37,326 nucleotides of DNA from Lachnospiraceae bacterium UBA6987 (GTDB lineage: Bacteria > Bacillota > Clostridia > Lachnospirales > Lachnospiraceae). Below the pieces are notes generated by a model. The model was not told where the DNA came from and made no database searches. It worked only from the letters and a program-made list of their open reading frames with translations. This document shows positions 1 through 8,168 of the stretch, piece after piece (within the stretch, counting starts at the first letter, position 1; each line of letters starts with the position of its first letter). The stretch is taken from the NCBI GenBank assembly GCA_002449955.1, contig DJYD01000009.1:1-37326 (forward strand). The letters run 5' to 3'. The position numbers and the translations under genes were made by a program.

Positions 1-294
1 TCATGTTAAAATTTGATCACAGACTAAGAATCCATTGCTGACTTCTTTGTCCGTTATTTACCTTGTATTAGGTCGTTTTTTCGTTCCTTGAAATTGATTG
101 GATGAACTGCTTGAATTCGCACCGGCCTTCGGCCGCTGCTCATTCGGGCGTCCGCCCTATACCTTGCGTTTTCGCCCCGGAAAAGCAAGCTTTTCCGTTC
201 CGAAAAACCGCAAGATGCAGTTCATTCTAAAGAATCTTCAGGGTTGGATTGCATCATTTATTTGTCAAAGTGCGGCTGCCTTTTTCGAGGCGCA
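1..294 (-). other. Putative 5' leader of an rRNA operon (16S gene lies just outside the left edge)
   Basis: No protein is convincing here. Read on the minus strand, this is a transcript leader starting just after a strong promoter (301-329). Its last bases before the window edge end in TTTAACATGA, which is how the sequence directly before a 16S gene (next bases GAGTTTGATCC) commonly looks in Clostridia. Inside it, ATGAACTGC and GCAGTTCAT (about 220-228 and 102-110) can pair and enclose GC-rich hairpins, including GGCCGAAGGCC, as expected for a pre-16S leader. The 16S gene itself is not visible, so the identity is an inference. The 66-residue plus-strand frame across it has no sign of being a gene. 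Confidence 0.55.
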
Positions 295-300
295 TTGAGT

Positions 301-370
301 ACTCTACCACGCTTCTACTCCCTTGTCAACAACTTTTTTAACTTTTTTCAAAAGTTTTTTCGCCTTGTAT
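301..370 (-). promoter_or_regulatory. Strong promoter with UP-like A/T tract, likely rRNA P1
   Basis: On the minus strand there is a perfect -35 TTGACA (329-324), a 17 bp spacer and -10 TAGAGT (306-301). The A-rich run directly upstream (about 332-370: AAAACTTTTGAAAAAAG and AAAAAAG) looks like an UP element, a hallmark of rRNA promoters. It reads away from the acidic TPR gene towards the left edge. Confidence 0.75.
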
Positions 371-444
371 GTCGGCTCTGAAAGCACCACAAAATGTAGT
401 GGTTGACGCCGTTTTTCGAGGCTTATCTGCAGTATACTTTCATG

Positions 445-470
445 AAAAAGGGGCGGCCTGAAGCCGCCCC
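445..470 (-). terminator. Rho-independent terminator of the dnaX-ybaB-recR-TPR operon
   Basis: On the minus strand GGGGCGGCTTCAGGCCGCCCC (450-470, a 9 bp GC stem around a short loop) is followed by a T run (445-449). It lies 17 bp after the stop of the TPR gene and closes the leftward operon. Confidence 0.9.
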
Positions 471-486
471 GCAGTCCGAATCTGCC

Positions 487-2793
487 TTACACGATGTATT
501 TGCTCTTCAGGATCAGGCAGCCGTCCTTATTATATCTGCGGCTGAAGAGACCGCCTTTTTTCTCGGAAAGGTCTGCAGCGGCTTCAATAATGTTCTCGGC
601 TTCCTCCTTCGTGAGGGCAGTGCCTTCCTCCAGACGGTCTTCCGCCGCCGCCATAAGGGCCTCCTCGCCATCCTCCTGCAGAACACAGTCGATTGACGTC
701 AGATAGTTCTTAGCATAAATGACAAAGCTTTCGGGGGACATGCTTCCGGCGATCTTTGCTGCTTTTTGCCGCAGCATTTCCTGCCGTTCATCCTCCTCTG
801 ATTCTTCTTCCGGTTCTTCTTCGATTTTCAGAACAGGAAGCTCTTCCTCGATTTCGCGCGGCTGTGTCTCATCCTCTTCCAGAATGATTCCTGCTTCCTC
901 CGCTGCGCCTTCTTCAATCGCTTCCGCCTCTTTTCTGAGTGCCTCGGCAGCTACACTGATCGCGACAGTTTCTGCGCCAAGCTCCTCTTCCGGCAGGGCA
1001 AAAGCCCCCTGAGAATCCTCGGTGGCCTCTTCAGCCTCTTCAAGGCTTTCCCGCGTTTCCGCGGTGACTTCCCCCGGCGTCTCCGCCTCCTCCAGCACAG
1101 GTGTTACTGCCTCCTGCAGAGGCTTTGTCTCCTCCAGCACAGGTGTTACTGCCTCCTGCAGAGGCTTTGTTTCCTCCGGCACAGGCGTTGCCGCCTCCTG
1201 CAGGGATTTTACTTCCTCCTGCGTGGGCTTTGCCGCCTCTTCCTGGGCTCTGAAGAAATCCTCAATGGTCTCTTGGCGGTAATCATCGTCATTTTCCGGA
1301 AGGATCACGGATGCAGCGCTGTGAAGCTCTGCCGTTTCCTCCGCAACAACGCCTTTATCAAATTTCACGGTATCCGATACAGCAGCCCGTTCATCCAGAA
1401 CCGGCTCCTCCGCTTCGCCAAGTGCAGCCTTGACCTGCGGAACGATCTCTTTGGTATCCCCGGCCAGATCAGGCGTAAGCTTTTCTTCTTCCGGCTCATC
1501 CAGGTCAAGTTTCAGCGCCTCTTCATCTGCCTCTGTCACGCTCTCGCTGATCGCCGGCAGCTCCTCCTTCAGGAAGCTTCCCAGGCGGGCGTCCAGATAA
1601 GCCAGTTCCGTCGGCGTATCCGTCAGAGCAAAAACGGTCGTGGTTCCCTCTTCCTTAACGTAACGGATGATTTCATCCAGCAGATCATCCGACAGCGCCG
1701 AGGCGCCATCCACCAGAAGGTCTTTTTCGGCAATGTGCGGGCGTGACGCCGCAAGGCCAAGCTTGTTGAACTTCAGCGCAGGGATCCGGGTGAGGCCGGA
1801 CATCGGTGTATGATATTTTTCATGGTAACGATTCAGCGCAGCCAGCACCTTCGGCACGGCCTTTTCCAGTGTATCTCCTTCAACAAGAACGATTCTCTCC
1901 TGCCAGGCATCATCGTCCGGCAAAATCACGGCAGGCGATTCCTCATCGTCAACGTCATCGTCCTCATCATCGTCCTCGTCCTCATCCTCGTCGTCATCAT
2001 CGTCTTCTTCGTCGCCGTCGTCATCTTCGTCATCGTCATCCGCAGAGGCTTTCTCCTCGGCATCTTCGTCCGATTCCTCTTCAGACTCCTCATCGGAATC
2101 CTCCGGCGCCTCCTCGGGCTCTTCCGCGACTTCGTCTTTTTCCCGGAACTCAGCCGCCACTTCCTGATAACGCTGCTCATAGAATTCGCGGTTGTCGATC
2201 TTATCCTGCTGCTGCGCGCTCAGAGGGGCGTACTTGGCCTTCAGCTTCAGTGCTTCATCCACATAATCGCCAACGCCGAACCACAGGATGATTTCATCGC
2301 ACAGTCTCACGCAGGCATCTCCCATGCCGGCTTCATCGTAAAGTTCAGCCAGGCGCAGGGCCCACTCTTCTTCAAATTCATATTTGCGGTAGGTTTCCAG
2401 GATGGCGATCCGCTTATCCAGCGATTCGCCCTTCAGCTCAGCCAGAAGATAGCGCAGCAGATAGCGGCCGTTGTCTTCCGGCGCCTCCTGCAGATACATT
2501 TCATAATAGCGCTGCGCAAGCTCCACGTCCTTGTCGGCAATGGCAAGGCCCGTCAGCTTGTACAGGATCCGTTTTCCGACAGCCGATTCATCATAGGCCA
2601 TCTGCAGTAGTTCGATCGCGCCCTTATAATCACGGATGCGTTCATACGCTGCCGCTGTGATGGTCAGCAGGCGCACGGAATGAACCTCTTCCCAGTCCAC
2701 CGTTTCAGCGATTTTGACCGCCGCTTCGTATTCGCCCTTTTTGACCAGCTTCTGGATCTTTTCGGCTTTAATGTTATACGTATACTTATCCAT
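487..2793 (-). CDS. TPR-containing acidic repeat protein of unknown function
   Basis: This encodes 768 residues and I do not recognise a named family. The first ~200 residues are helical, TPR-like hairpins (GEYEAAVKIAE, DYKGAIELLQMAYDES, AQRYYEMYLQEAPEDNGRYL). Residues ~215-285 are almost only Asp and Glu. A Pro/Glu-rich middle part contains tandem 14-residue repeats (PLQEAVTPVLEETK). The last ~60 residues are a compact, more ordinary sequence ending in SKYIV. There is no signal peptide or membrane segment, so it is presumably cytosolic. The gene follows recR by 12 bp and is the last gene before the operon terminator, so it is co-transcribed with replication and repair genes. A scaffold role is possible but is inference. 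No frameshift is seen despite the simple repeats. Confidence 0.85.
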   Translation of the reverse strand: MDKYTYNIKAEKIQKLVKKGEYEAAVKIAETVDWEEVHSVRLLTITAAAYERIRDYKGAIELLQMAYDESAVGKRILYKLTGLAIADKDVELAQRYYEMYLQEAPEDNGRYLLRYLLAELKGESLDKRIAILETYRKYEFEEEWALRLAELYDEAGMGDACVRLCDEIILWFGVGDYVDEALKLKAKYAPLSAQQQDKIDNREFYEQRYQEVAAEFREKDEVAEEPEEAPEDSDEESEEESDEDAEEKASADDDDEDDDGDEEDDDDDEDEDEDDDEDDDVDDEESPAVILPDDDAWQERIVLVEGDTLEKAVPKVLAALNRYHEKYHTPMSGLTRIPALKFNKLGLAASRPHIAEKDLLVDGASALSDDLLDEIIRYVKEEGTTTVFALTDTPTELAYLDARLGSFLKEELPAISESVTEADEEALKLDLDEPEEEKLTPDLAGDTKEIVPQVKAALGEAEEPVLDERAAVSDTVKFDKGVVAEETAELHSAASVILPENDDDYRQETIEDFFRAQEEAAKPTQEEVKSLQEAATPVPEETKPLQEAVTPVLEETKPLQEAVTPVLEEAETPGEVTAETRESLEEAEEATEDSQGAFALPEEELGAETVAISVAAEALRKEAEAIEEGAAEEAGIILEEDETQPREIEEELPVLKIEEEPEEESEEDERQEMLRQKAAKIAGSMSPESFVIYAKNYLTSIDCVLQEDGEEALMAAAEDRLEEGTALTKEEAENIIEAAADLSEKKGGLFSRRYNKDGCLILKSKYIV
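1088..1212 (-). repeat. 42-bp in-frame tandem repeat inside the TPR gene
   Basis: Two units of 42 bp (from 1088 and from 1130) are identical except at the last base. A third, diverged unit follows (to about 1212). Each unit encodes 14 residues of the type PLQEAVTPVLEETK. Near-identity at the DNA level points to recent slippage or unequal recombination. Confidence 0.85.
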
Positions 2794-2805
2794 AGTGTTC
2801 TCCTG

Positions 2806-3405
2806 TTACAGTGCCCGTCGGCCTTCAAGAGCCCGAAGCAGGGTGACTTCATCGATATATTCCAGATCACCGCCGACCGGAACACCGCTTGCGATGCGGC
2901 TGGTCAGAATGCCTGTCGGCTTGATCAGTTTGCTGATGTACATGGCAGTGGTTTCGCCCTCAAGCGTGGAGTTCGTCGCAATGATCACTTCACGGACGTC
3001 TTCACTCTGCAGACGCTGCATCAGTTCCTTCAGCCGGATGTCCGAAGGTCCGATGCCGAGCGCGGGGGAAATGCACCCATGCAGCACATGGTACAAGCCA
3101 TTATACTTCCCGGTGCGCTCATAAGCCGCCAGATCGCGCGGGTTTTCCACCACCATGATCTGTGACCGGTCCCTGCTGCCGCTGCTGCAGATGGGACAAT
3201 ACTCCTCATCCGTTAAGGTCTGGCAGCATTTGCAGAAGCGGACATTCTGCTTGGCATCCATGATGCTGCGGCTTAAGCGCTCCACATTCTCTTCCGGCAT
3301 ACTGATGATATGGAAGGCCAGTCTGGCTGCAGTCTTGGCTCCGATGCCGGGCAGGCGTGAGAGCTCTTCAACCAGTGACTGAATGTGACTGCTGTAATAT
3401 TCCAT
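2806..3405 (-). CDS. recR: Recombination mediator protein RecR
   Basis: This is a 199-residue protein of normal length that acts with RecO (and RecF) to load RecA on gapped DNA. Visible parts, in order, are an N-terminal helix-hairpin-helix (LPGIGAKTAARLAFHI, about residues 18-33), a four-cysteine zinc finger (FCKCCQTL...EYCPIC, about 57-72) and a Toprim domain (IMVVENPRDLAAYE, then ATNSTLEGETTAMYI). The C-terminus has the usual GVPVGGDLEYIDEVTLLRAL. The start abuts the ybaB stop with no gap, so the two are translationally coupled. The order dnaX-ybaB-recR is the classical Firmicute arrangement. Confidence 0.98.
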   Translation of the reverse strand: MEYYSSHIQSLVEELSRLPGIGAKTAARLAFHIISMPEENVERLSRSIMDAKQNVRFCKCCQTLTDEEYCPICSSGSRDRSQIMVVENPRDLAAYERTGKYNGLYHVLHGCISPALGIGPSDIRLKELMQRLQSEDVREVIIATNSTLEGETTAMYISKLIKPTGILTSRIASGVPVGGDLEYIDEVTLLRALEGRRAL

Positions 3406-3738
3406 TTAGAATCCAAATCCTCCGGTAAGGCCGCCCATGGCGCTCTGCTTTTCCGATGACACCTTGCGCAGCGCCTCATTGACTGCCGCCACCAGCAGAT
3501 CCTGCAGCATCTCTACATCATCGGGATCGACGATCTCCGGCTTCAGATTCACCGCCTTGATCTCGTTCCCTCCGGTGATCACGACCTCAACGGCTCCGCC
3601 GCCTGCCGAGACCGTGTATTCTTTCTCCTCCATAGCCTTCTGCATTTCTTCCATCTGACGCTGCATGCGCTGAGCCTGCTTCATCAGATTGTTCATGTTG
3701 CCGGGCATGCCGCCCTGGAATCCACCGTGTTTTGCCAT
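3406..3738 (-). CDS. YbaB/EbfC family nucleoid-associated protein
   Basis: This 110-residue protein matches the family length. The N-terminus is Gly/Met/Gln rich (GGMPGNMNNLMKQAQRMQRQMEEMQKAM) and leads into the long helix of the tweezer-like dimer. The core VSAGGGAVEVVITGGNEIKAV is followed by DPDDVEMLQDLLVAAVNEAL, both typical of YbaB/EbfC. Members bind DNA as dimers and influence nucleoid structure and possibly recombination. The gene lies 1 bp after dnaX and abuts recR, in the conserved operon order. Confidence 0.97.
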   Translation of the reverse strand: MAKHGGFQGGMPGNMNNLMKQAQRMQRQMEEMQKAMEEKEYTVSAGGGAVEVVITGGNEIKAVNLKPEIVDPDDVEMLQDLLVAAVNEALRKVSSEKQSAMGGLTGGFGF

Positions 3739-3739
3739 C

Positions 3740-5314
3740 TTAGTCCTCCGTCTCTATTTCCATATGGATCGCCTGCAGATCTTCATCCGTTACAAAACGG
3801 GGCTGTGATTCCTTCACGCCTGCCACACGGATATCAAAGGCGACCTCCTTATTATACGTTTTTCGCAGTGCTGCCTGCAGCTGCGGTATCGTCTCAAATC
3901 TGACCGCTGCGTTATATTTGAAGCGGTCCGCGAAAACGATGCTCATCACGCCGCCGTCCTTCGGCTCCACCCACGCGCCCTCAAGCGGCCAGGCCGCCTG
4001 ATGCGGCAGTGCGCGTTTTAACTGATTCCAGCGTTCCCTGATCGCCTGCAGGCTTTCCCAGTCTGCCCTGGCGATGACCTTCTCGGGCGTTTTCTCGTTT
4101 TCTGTCTTGTTATTGTCCGGTGCTGCTGCCGAAACCGGCTGCGGGGTCTGCATCCAGTTTCCCTTCGCAAGCTTCTGTTCGAGGTCCAGCACCCTTGCGG
4201 CAAGTCCTGAAAGATTCTCTTCCATCGCCGGTCTTGTTGCCTTGATCGCCGCCACCTCCAGCAGCACGCGCTTATCCGCTGCCGCCCGCATATCATTATA
4301 TACGGAAGAAAACAGTCTGATCAGCCGCATGAGGTCTTCCGGGTCGGTCATTTTCGCCTCTTCCGCAAGGCGCATCCAGTTTTCCTCCGACATTTCCAGC
4401 AGATCACTCGTTGCCTCTGCCGTCATCAGCAACAGCAGATTCCGCAGATACCAGACGAAATCCTGTACAAACTGCGAAAGCTCACGCCCTTCCAGACGAA
4501 CCGCTTCTATGACCGCCAGCGCTTCAGAGGTATCATCCTCCAGCATAGCCCGCAGAAAACGGCTCAGCATGTCGCTGTCCACGGTGCCCAGTGCTTCCAG
4601 CGCCTTTTCGTAATCCAGCTTTGCATCGCCGCGGTAAGCCACGCACTGGTCAAACAGGCTTATGGCATCACGCATGCCGCCGTCAGCCTTCCTCGCAATA
4701 TAGGCAAGGGCCTTGTCCTCTGCCTCTATCCCCTCGCCCGCGGCCAATTCTTTCAGACGGTTTATGATATCGCCGGTGGTAATGCGGCGGAAATCATAGC
4801 GCTGGCAGCGTGAAAGCACGGTCAGCGGAATCTTGTGCGGTTCTGTTGTCGCAAGAATGAAAATGACATAAGCCGGCGGCTCCTCAAGCGTCTTCAGCAG
4901 TGCGTTAAATGCGCCGGTTGAGAGCATATGCACTTCATCGATGATATAAACACGGTATTTGCCTTCAGCCGGCCGGTACTGCACCTCATCCCGGATCTCC
5001 CGGATGTTGTCCACCCCGTTGTTCGAGGCCGCGTCGATCTCGATCACGTTCACCGAATTGCCGTCATTTACCGCGCGGCACATGGCACAGGTCCCGCAGG
5101 GTTCACCGTTTTGCGGGTGCTCGCAGTTGACCGCCTTGGCGAAGATCTTGGCGACCGAGGTCTTACCTGTTCCGCGGGAGCCGCAAAACAGATACGCGTG
5201 ACCGATCCGGCCGGTTCTGATCTGGCTCCTGAGCGTCTCAACGATCGGCTGCTGTCCTTTTACCTCGTCAAAACTGGCCGGGCGCCATTTTCGATACAAT
5301 GCTACATATGCCAT
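3740..5314 (-). CDS. dnaX: DNA polymerase III subunits gamma and tau (clamp loader)
   Basis: DnaX is the ATPase of the replicative clamp loader. The start ATG at 5314 gives MAYVALYRKWRP, the conserved N-terminus; the frame is open further upstream but runs into the SRP RNA terminator. Visible motifs are Walker A GSRGTGKTS (about residues 45-53), a zinc module with cysteines in CEHPQNGEPCGTCAMC, Walker B YIIDEVHML, and sensor 1 ATTEPHKIPLTVLSRCQRYDF. The C-terminal ~150 residues are the less conserved tau-type part. At 524 residues it is of normal length for the group. I saw no obvious slippery heptamer for a programmed frameshift. It has its own promoter (5385-5413) and is first in the dnaX-ybaB-recR-TPR operon. 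Confidence 0.98.
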   Translation of the reverse strand: MAYVALYRKWRPASFDEVKGQQPIVETLRSQIRTGRIGHAYLFCGSRGTGKTSVAKIFAKAVNCEHPQNGEPCGTCAMCRAVNDGNSVNVIEIDAASNNGVDNIREIRDEVQYRPAEGKYRVYIIDEVHMLSTGAFNALLKTLEEPPAYVIFILATTEPHKIPLTVLSRCQRYDFRRITTGDIINRLKELAAGEGIEAEDKALAYIARKADGGMRDAISLFDQCVAYRGDAKLDYEKALEALGTVDSDMLSRFLRAMLEDDTSEALAVIEAVRLEGRELSQFVQDFVWYLRNLLLLMTAEATSDLLEMSEENWMRLAEEAKMTDPEDLMRLIRLFSSVYNDMRAAADKRVLLEVAAIKATRPAMEENLSGLAARVLDLEQKLAKGNWMQTPQPVSAAAPDNNKTENEKTPEKVIARADWESLQAIRERWNQLKRALPHQAAWPLEGAWVEPKDGGVMSIVFADRFKYNAAVRFETIPQLQAALRKTYNKEVAFDIRVAGVKESQPRFVTDEDLQAIHMEIETED

Positions 5315-5384
5315 GAATAACTCGTCAGTTCCCTTCGCTGTTGTGGTAACAGAAAACAGGTCTTTCGGCAAGACCTTTGGATAA

Positions 5385-5413
5385 ATCATACCATAAGGAC
5401 CGCCAAACCGCAA
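5385..5413 (-). promoter_or_regulatory. Promoter of dnaX operon
   Basis: On the minus strand there is -35 TTGCGG (5413-5408), a 17 bp spacer and -10 TATGAT (5390-5385). It begins right after the T run of the SRP RNA terminator, so dnaX is uncoupled from the small RNA. The leader to the dnaX ATG is about 65 nt. Confidence 0.7.
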
Positions 5414-5414
5414 T

Positions 5415-5449
5415 AAAAAACCGACATTTCCCAGGCAGGAAAATGTCGG
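5415..5449 (-). terminator. Rho-independent terminator of SRP RNA
   Basis: On the minus strand CCGACATTT pairs with AAATGTCGG around a short loop (5421-5449) and is followed by six T (5415-5420). It lies between the 3' end of the SRP RNA and the dnaX promoter. Confidence 0.92.
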
Positions 5450-5451
5450 TA

Positions 5452-5705
5452 AAAATCCGCGCGTCTCCATTCGAAATCATCGGCAGACTGCCGCAGCGCC
5501 CGGCGCCCTTACGGCACACAGAGAGGCTGTTTAGTGCTGCTTCGTTCCCGACCTGACACGGTTCGCAGTTCTCTGTTGCGTAAGACCAGGCGCTGTTGCC
5601 CGGCAAGCTTCGCCGCGTCCCTCCGGGAGACATCACCCCTGCAATCGCTTCAGGAAACAAGGCACGCTGCTGCCCCGGCTGCGCGGAAACTTAAAATCAT
5701 GACAC
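5452..5705 (-). ncRNA. ffs: Signal recognition particle RNA (large Bacillus/Clostridium type)
   Basis: This is the RNA scaffold of the signal recognition particle. The diagnostic helix 8 segment lies at 5531-5559 on the minus strand: GTGTCAGGTCGGGAACGAAG followed by CAGCACTAA, the Ffh-binding tetraloop region. The ends pair: TCCGCGC near the 5' end (RNA sense, 5687-5681) is complementary to GCGCGGA near the 3' end (5462-5456). About 250 nt is the large form with an Alu domain. It is flanked by its own promoter (5712-5741) and terminator (5415-5449), directly upstream of dnaX as in Bacillus. The exact ends are estimated from promoter and pairing. Confidence 0.95.
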
Positions 5706-5711
5706 CCGGCT

Positions 5712-5741
5712 ATTATACTTTGCCGTCTCTGTTTTTGTCAA
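5712..5741 (-). promoter_or_regulatory. Promoter of SRP RNA
   Basis: On the minus strand there is a perfect -35 TTGACA (5741-5736), an 18 bp spacer and a perfect -10 TATAAT (5717-5712). The -35 overlaps the TGA stop codon of the upstream 799-residue protein (5738-5740), so the promoter is embedded in the end of that gene. Confidence 0.93.
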
Positions 5742-8137
5742 TCCAAATAGCACCACAAAAAATTATCATTTCGCAGGATTGCCTGCTCCAGGTCTTCCTG
5801 CGGGATGCGCTCGCTTGTCTGCGTGGCCGGATCATACAGAATGCCTTTCTGCCACTCATGGCCGATGATCCATCGCTCGCCCAGATCCTGACTGATCCAC
5901 CGGACAGGAATGCCGTCATCTATATAATATTGAAGATTTCGGAAGGAAGCGCCAGTCAGATCCAGATGTTTCGGCAGATCTGTTCGGATCGCTCCGGCAG
6001 AAAGCTCCTCTTTTTCCTTCTTGACCGACCAGGCCCAGACAAGGCGCCCGTCCCGCGCATCCGTAACGTAACCATAGTCCGGGGAGGCTGCCGCAATCGC
6101 TTCTCCTGCGGCAGTGCAGATCTTTAACAAGCGGCCTCTTCCATACGCATAGAAAAGATCCTGTGCGTCATTTGCGCCTGTCAGCTCGAGCAGTCTTCCT
6201 TCGATCACCTCTGACGTCTTTTCCACTTCCAGACGCAGGTAAGACGGCAGCTTATTCATGGGGATCATTGTAAGGCGTTTCAGGCCTTCATGCGTATAGG
6301 CGGAAATGCCGTCTGTGCGGGGCTTTGTTTCGCTGCCGCTGCGCAGCAGGACGTCATCCTCCTCCTTCAGATAACTGCCGTCTGTTTTTCTCGCATAACG
6401 GCTGACAATGATTTTTTCCTTATCGAGCTCGATTCCGTTCAGGTATATCCCGGGATAGGAATACGTGGTTATCTTTCCCAGATCGCTGCCCAGGATCTCC
6501 AGGCTATACAGAGGGAAGCGCCCGCCCTCGCCATCGTTAAGGGGCGTCTCCGTTCTTTTTCCTCTCCCGATGATCAGGTCCTCACGAAGATAGCCGAGCG
6601 AGCGGATAAACTCTCCTTCCGCGGCCTCGATATCCGTGTTCAGCCCTGTCTTCAGGTCCATGACGTGCAGGGAGCCGGGACGCGTCTGATCGCTGCCGGA
6701 CTGCCAGGCAAAGGCGGTTCCCTCCTCGTTCAGGACCAGGCTTCCGAATTCGCCCCGGTTCACCAAAACAGCGGTCTCACCGGAGGAAATATCCATGGCA
6801 ATGATCTGTCTGTCCAGGCAGAAATACAGGAAATGTCCGCCGCCCCGCAGAAAGAGCTTTGCGGTATCCTGTTTGACGATATCGGGAGCCTTATCCGAGG
6901 CAACCGCCATGTTTTCCTTCAGCATGTTTTCTGCAGCCTGCCAGGTGTAATACACGGCCCCGCTCATGCCTTCCCGGATGCCGCCGTTCATATATCCGCT
7001 GACCGCAAATTCGATATCACCGTTTTCCGCAACGTCCATGATGCGAATCGCACAGTCCGAACGCAGGGAGCGCAGTGCATGTTCTCCGTTTCTCCGGAAA
7101 GAAAAGACCCGAGTCAGCTTTTGTTCCTTCGCCGCATAGCTGTACAGCTCGCCGTTTACGGCAAAGGCCGTTACATTGCCGTTATTTATCAGCTGAACCC
7201 CGTCACTTTCCTGGAGTCCGAGTAAAAAGCCCTTGGCGCTGACGGTGTCCTCGCTGGCTTCCCACAGCTGAGAAGCGTGGCGTTCATAGGCAAGGAGGTA
7301 CATGGCCGCTTTATTTTTTTGCAGCGTCATCGTCTCTCTGCAGCAAAGAGTGACAGGCTCCGCTCCGCCGGCGTCCGCCTTTGCCAGATAGTCAAAACGG
7401 AAATATCCGTAATCTCCGTGCAGTGCCTGAATGGTCATCCAGGCATCGGAGGCAGGACTGGCTCCTGAGCTGCCCCAGGACACCTGATCCAACGAACAAT
7501 GGATGTCCACATAGGCAAGGGTGTTCTTATCCGCCTGGTCATTCGGCTCAAGCTTGGCCGAATACGCTGCGGCCGCCGATTTGTCAAACATGGCATCATG
7601 AAAGCTCTGCGCATAGTCCGCAAGTGCCGTCAGTGTTTTTTCATCCACTTTCCGGATGCAGGTATAGTAAAAAGCACTTTTATCGTTCAGCTCGACCGTG
7701 AACTTCAGGCGGTAATCCGTCTCCGGTTCATAAAGGTCCTGCAGAGAAAAGCTGAAGCTGCATTCACTCCGGCTGCCTTCAAATACACCGGCATGCCCCC
7801 GTTCGATCAGGCGCCCATCCGATGCATCGCGCACTTCATAGGATACACTTTTGGGGCGGGTCGTTCCGTCAAGGAGCGTCACCTGCATCGTCAGGCTGTC
7901 TGTAAAAGGAAAGACGCTGTCGATCAGGCCTGCCGTATTCATTTCCTCCGTATAGCCGTAGAGCGGATTGATCAGCCGCCCGCCGAATGATGCACACAGC
8001 ACAGGAAGGGAAGCCGCGTTGATCGTGCTTCCCTCTTCCCGGGCCGGAGTCTTTTCCGGTGTTCTCATCATCCCGATGAGCAGCGCCAGGACAAAAATGA
8101 CCGGCAGTATAATGGCTTTTTTCTTGAAATTGCTCAT
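5738..8137 (-). CDS. Membrane-anchored protein of unknown function (799 aa)
   Basis: I do not recognise this family. The N-terminus KKKAIILPVIFVLALLIGMM is a single membrane anchor or uncleaved signal sequence, with the remainder probably outside. The rest is beta-rich, with many short repeats of the type seen in propeller-like proteins (for example LYSLEILGSDLGKITTYSYPG, LFYAYGRGRLLKICTAAGEAIAA), so an extracellular beta-propeller-like sensor or adaptor is conceivable. It ends in LWCYLD. It follows the dCMP deaminase by 31 bp in the same direction and has only a weak ribosome site, suggesting it is read from the sua5-rpiB operon. A propeller fold is inference only. Confidence 0.85.
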   Translation of the reverse strand: MSNFKKKAIILPVIFVLALLIGMMRTPEKTPAREEGSTINAASLPVLCASFGGRLINPLYGYTEEMNTAGLIDSVFPFTDSLTMQVTLLDGTTRPKSVSYEVRDASDGRLIERGHAGVFEGSRSECSFSFSLQDLYEPETDYRLKFTVELNDKSAFYYTCIRKVDEKTLTALADYAQSFHDAMFDKSAAAAYSAKLEPNDQADKNTLAYVDIHCSLDQVSWGSSGASPASDAWMTIQALHGDYGYFRFDYLAKADAGGAEPVTLCCRETMTLQKNKAAMYLLAYERHASQLWEASEDTVSAKGFLLGLQESDGVQLINNGNVTAFAVNGELYSYAAKEQKLTRVFSFRRNGEHALRSLRSDCAIRIMDVAENGDIEFAVSGYMNGGIREGMSGAVYYTWQAAENMLKENMAVASDKAPDIVKQDTAKLFLRGGGHFLYFCLDRQIIAMDISSGETAVLVNRGEFGSLVLNEEGTAFAWQSGSDQTRPGSLHVMDLKTGLNTDIEAAEGEFIRSLGYLREDLIIGRGKRTETPLNDGEGGRFPLYSLEILGSDLGKITTYSYPGIYLNGIELDKEKIIVSRYARKTDGSYLKEEDDVLLRSGSETKPRTDGISAYTHEGLKRLTMIPMNKLPSYLRLEVEKTSEVIEGRLLELTGANDAQDLFYAYGRGRLLKICTAAGEAIAAASPDYGYVTDARDGRLVWAWSVKKEKEELSAGAIRTDLPKHLDLTGASFRNLQYYIDDGIPVRWISQDLGERWIIGHEWQKGILYDPATQTSERIPQEDLEQAILRNDNFLWCYLD

Positions 8138-8168
8138 GCTTTAAGTTGCCTGCAGCGGCAGGAAGCGC

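Noticed and set aside
98..298. 66-residue plus-strand ORF at the left edge
   Set aside because: It has no ribosome site and lies inside a likely rRNA leader.
5315..5470. N-terminal extension of DnaX
   Set aside because: It would run through the SRP terminator and the dnaX promoter; MAYVALYRKWRP is the conserved start.
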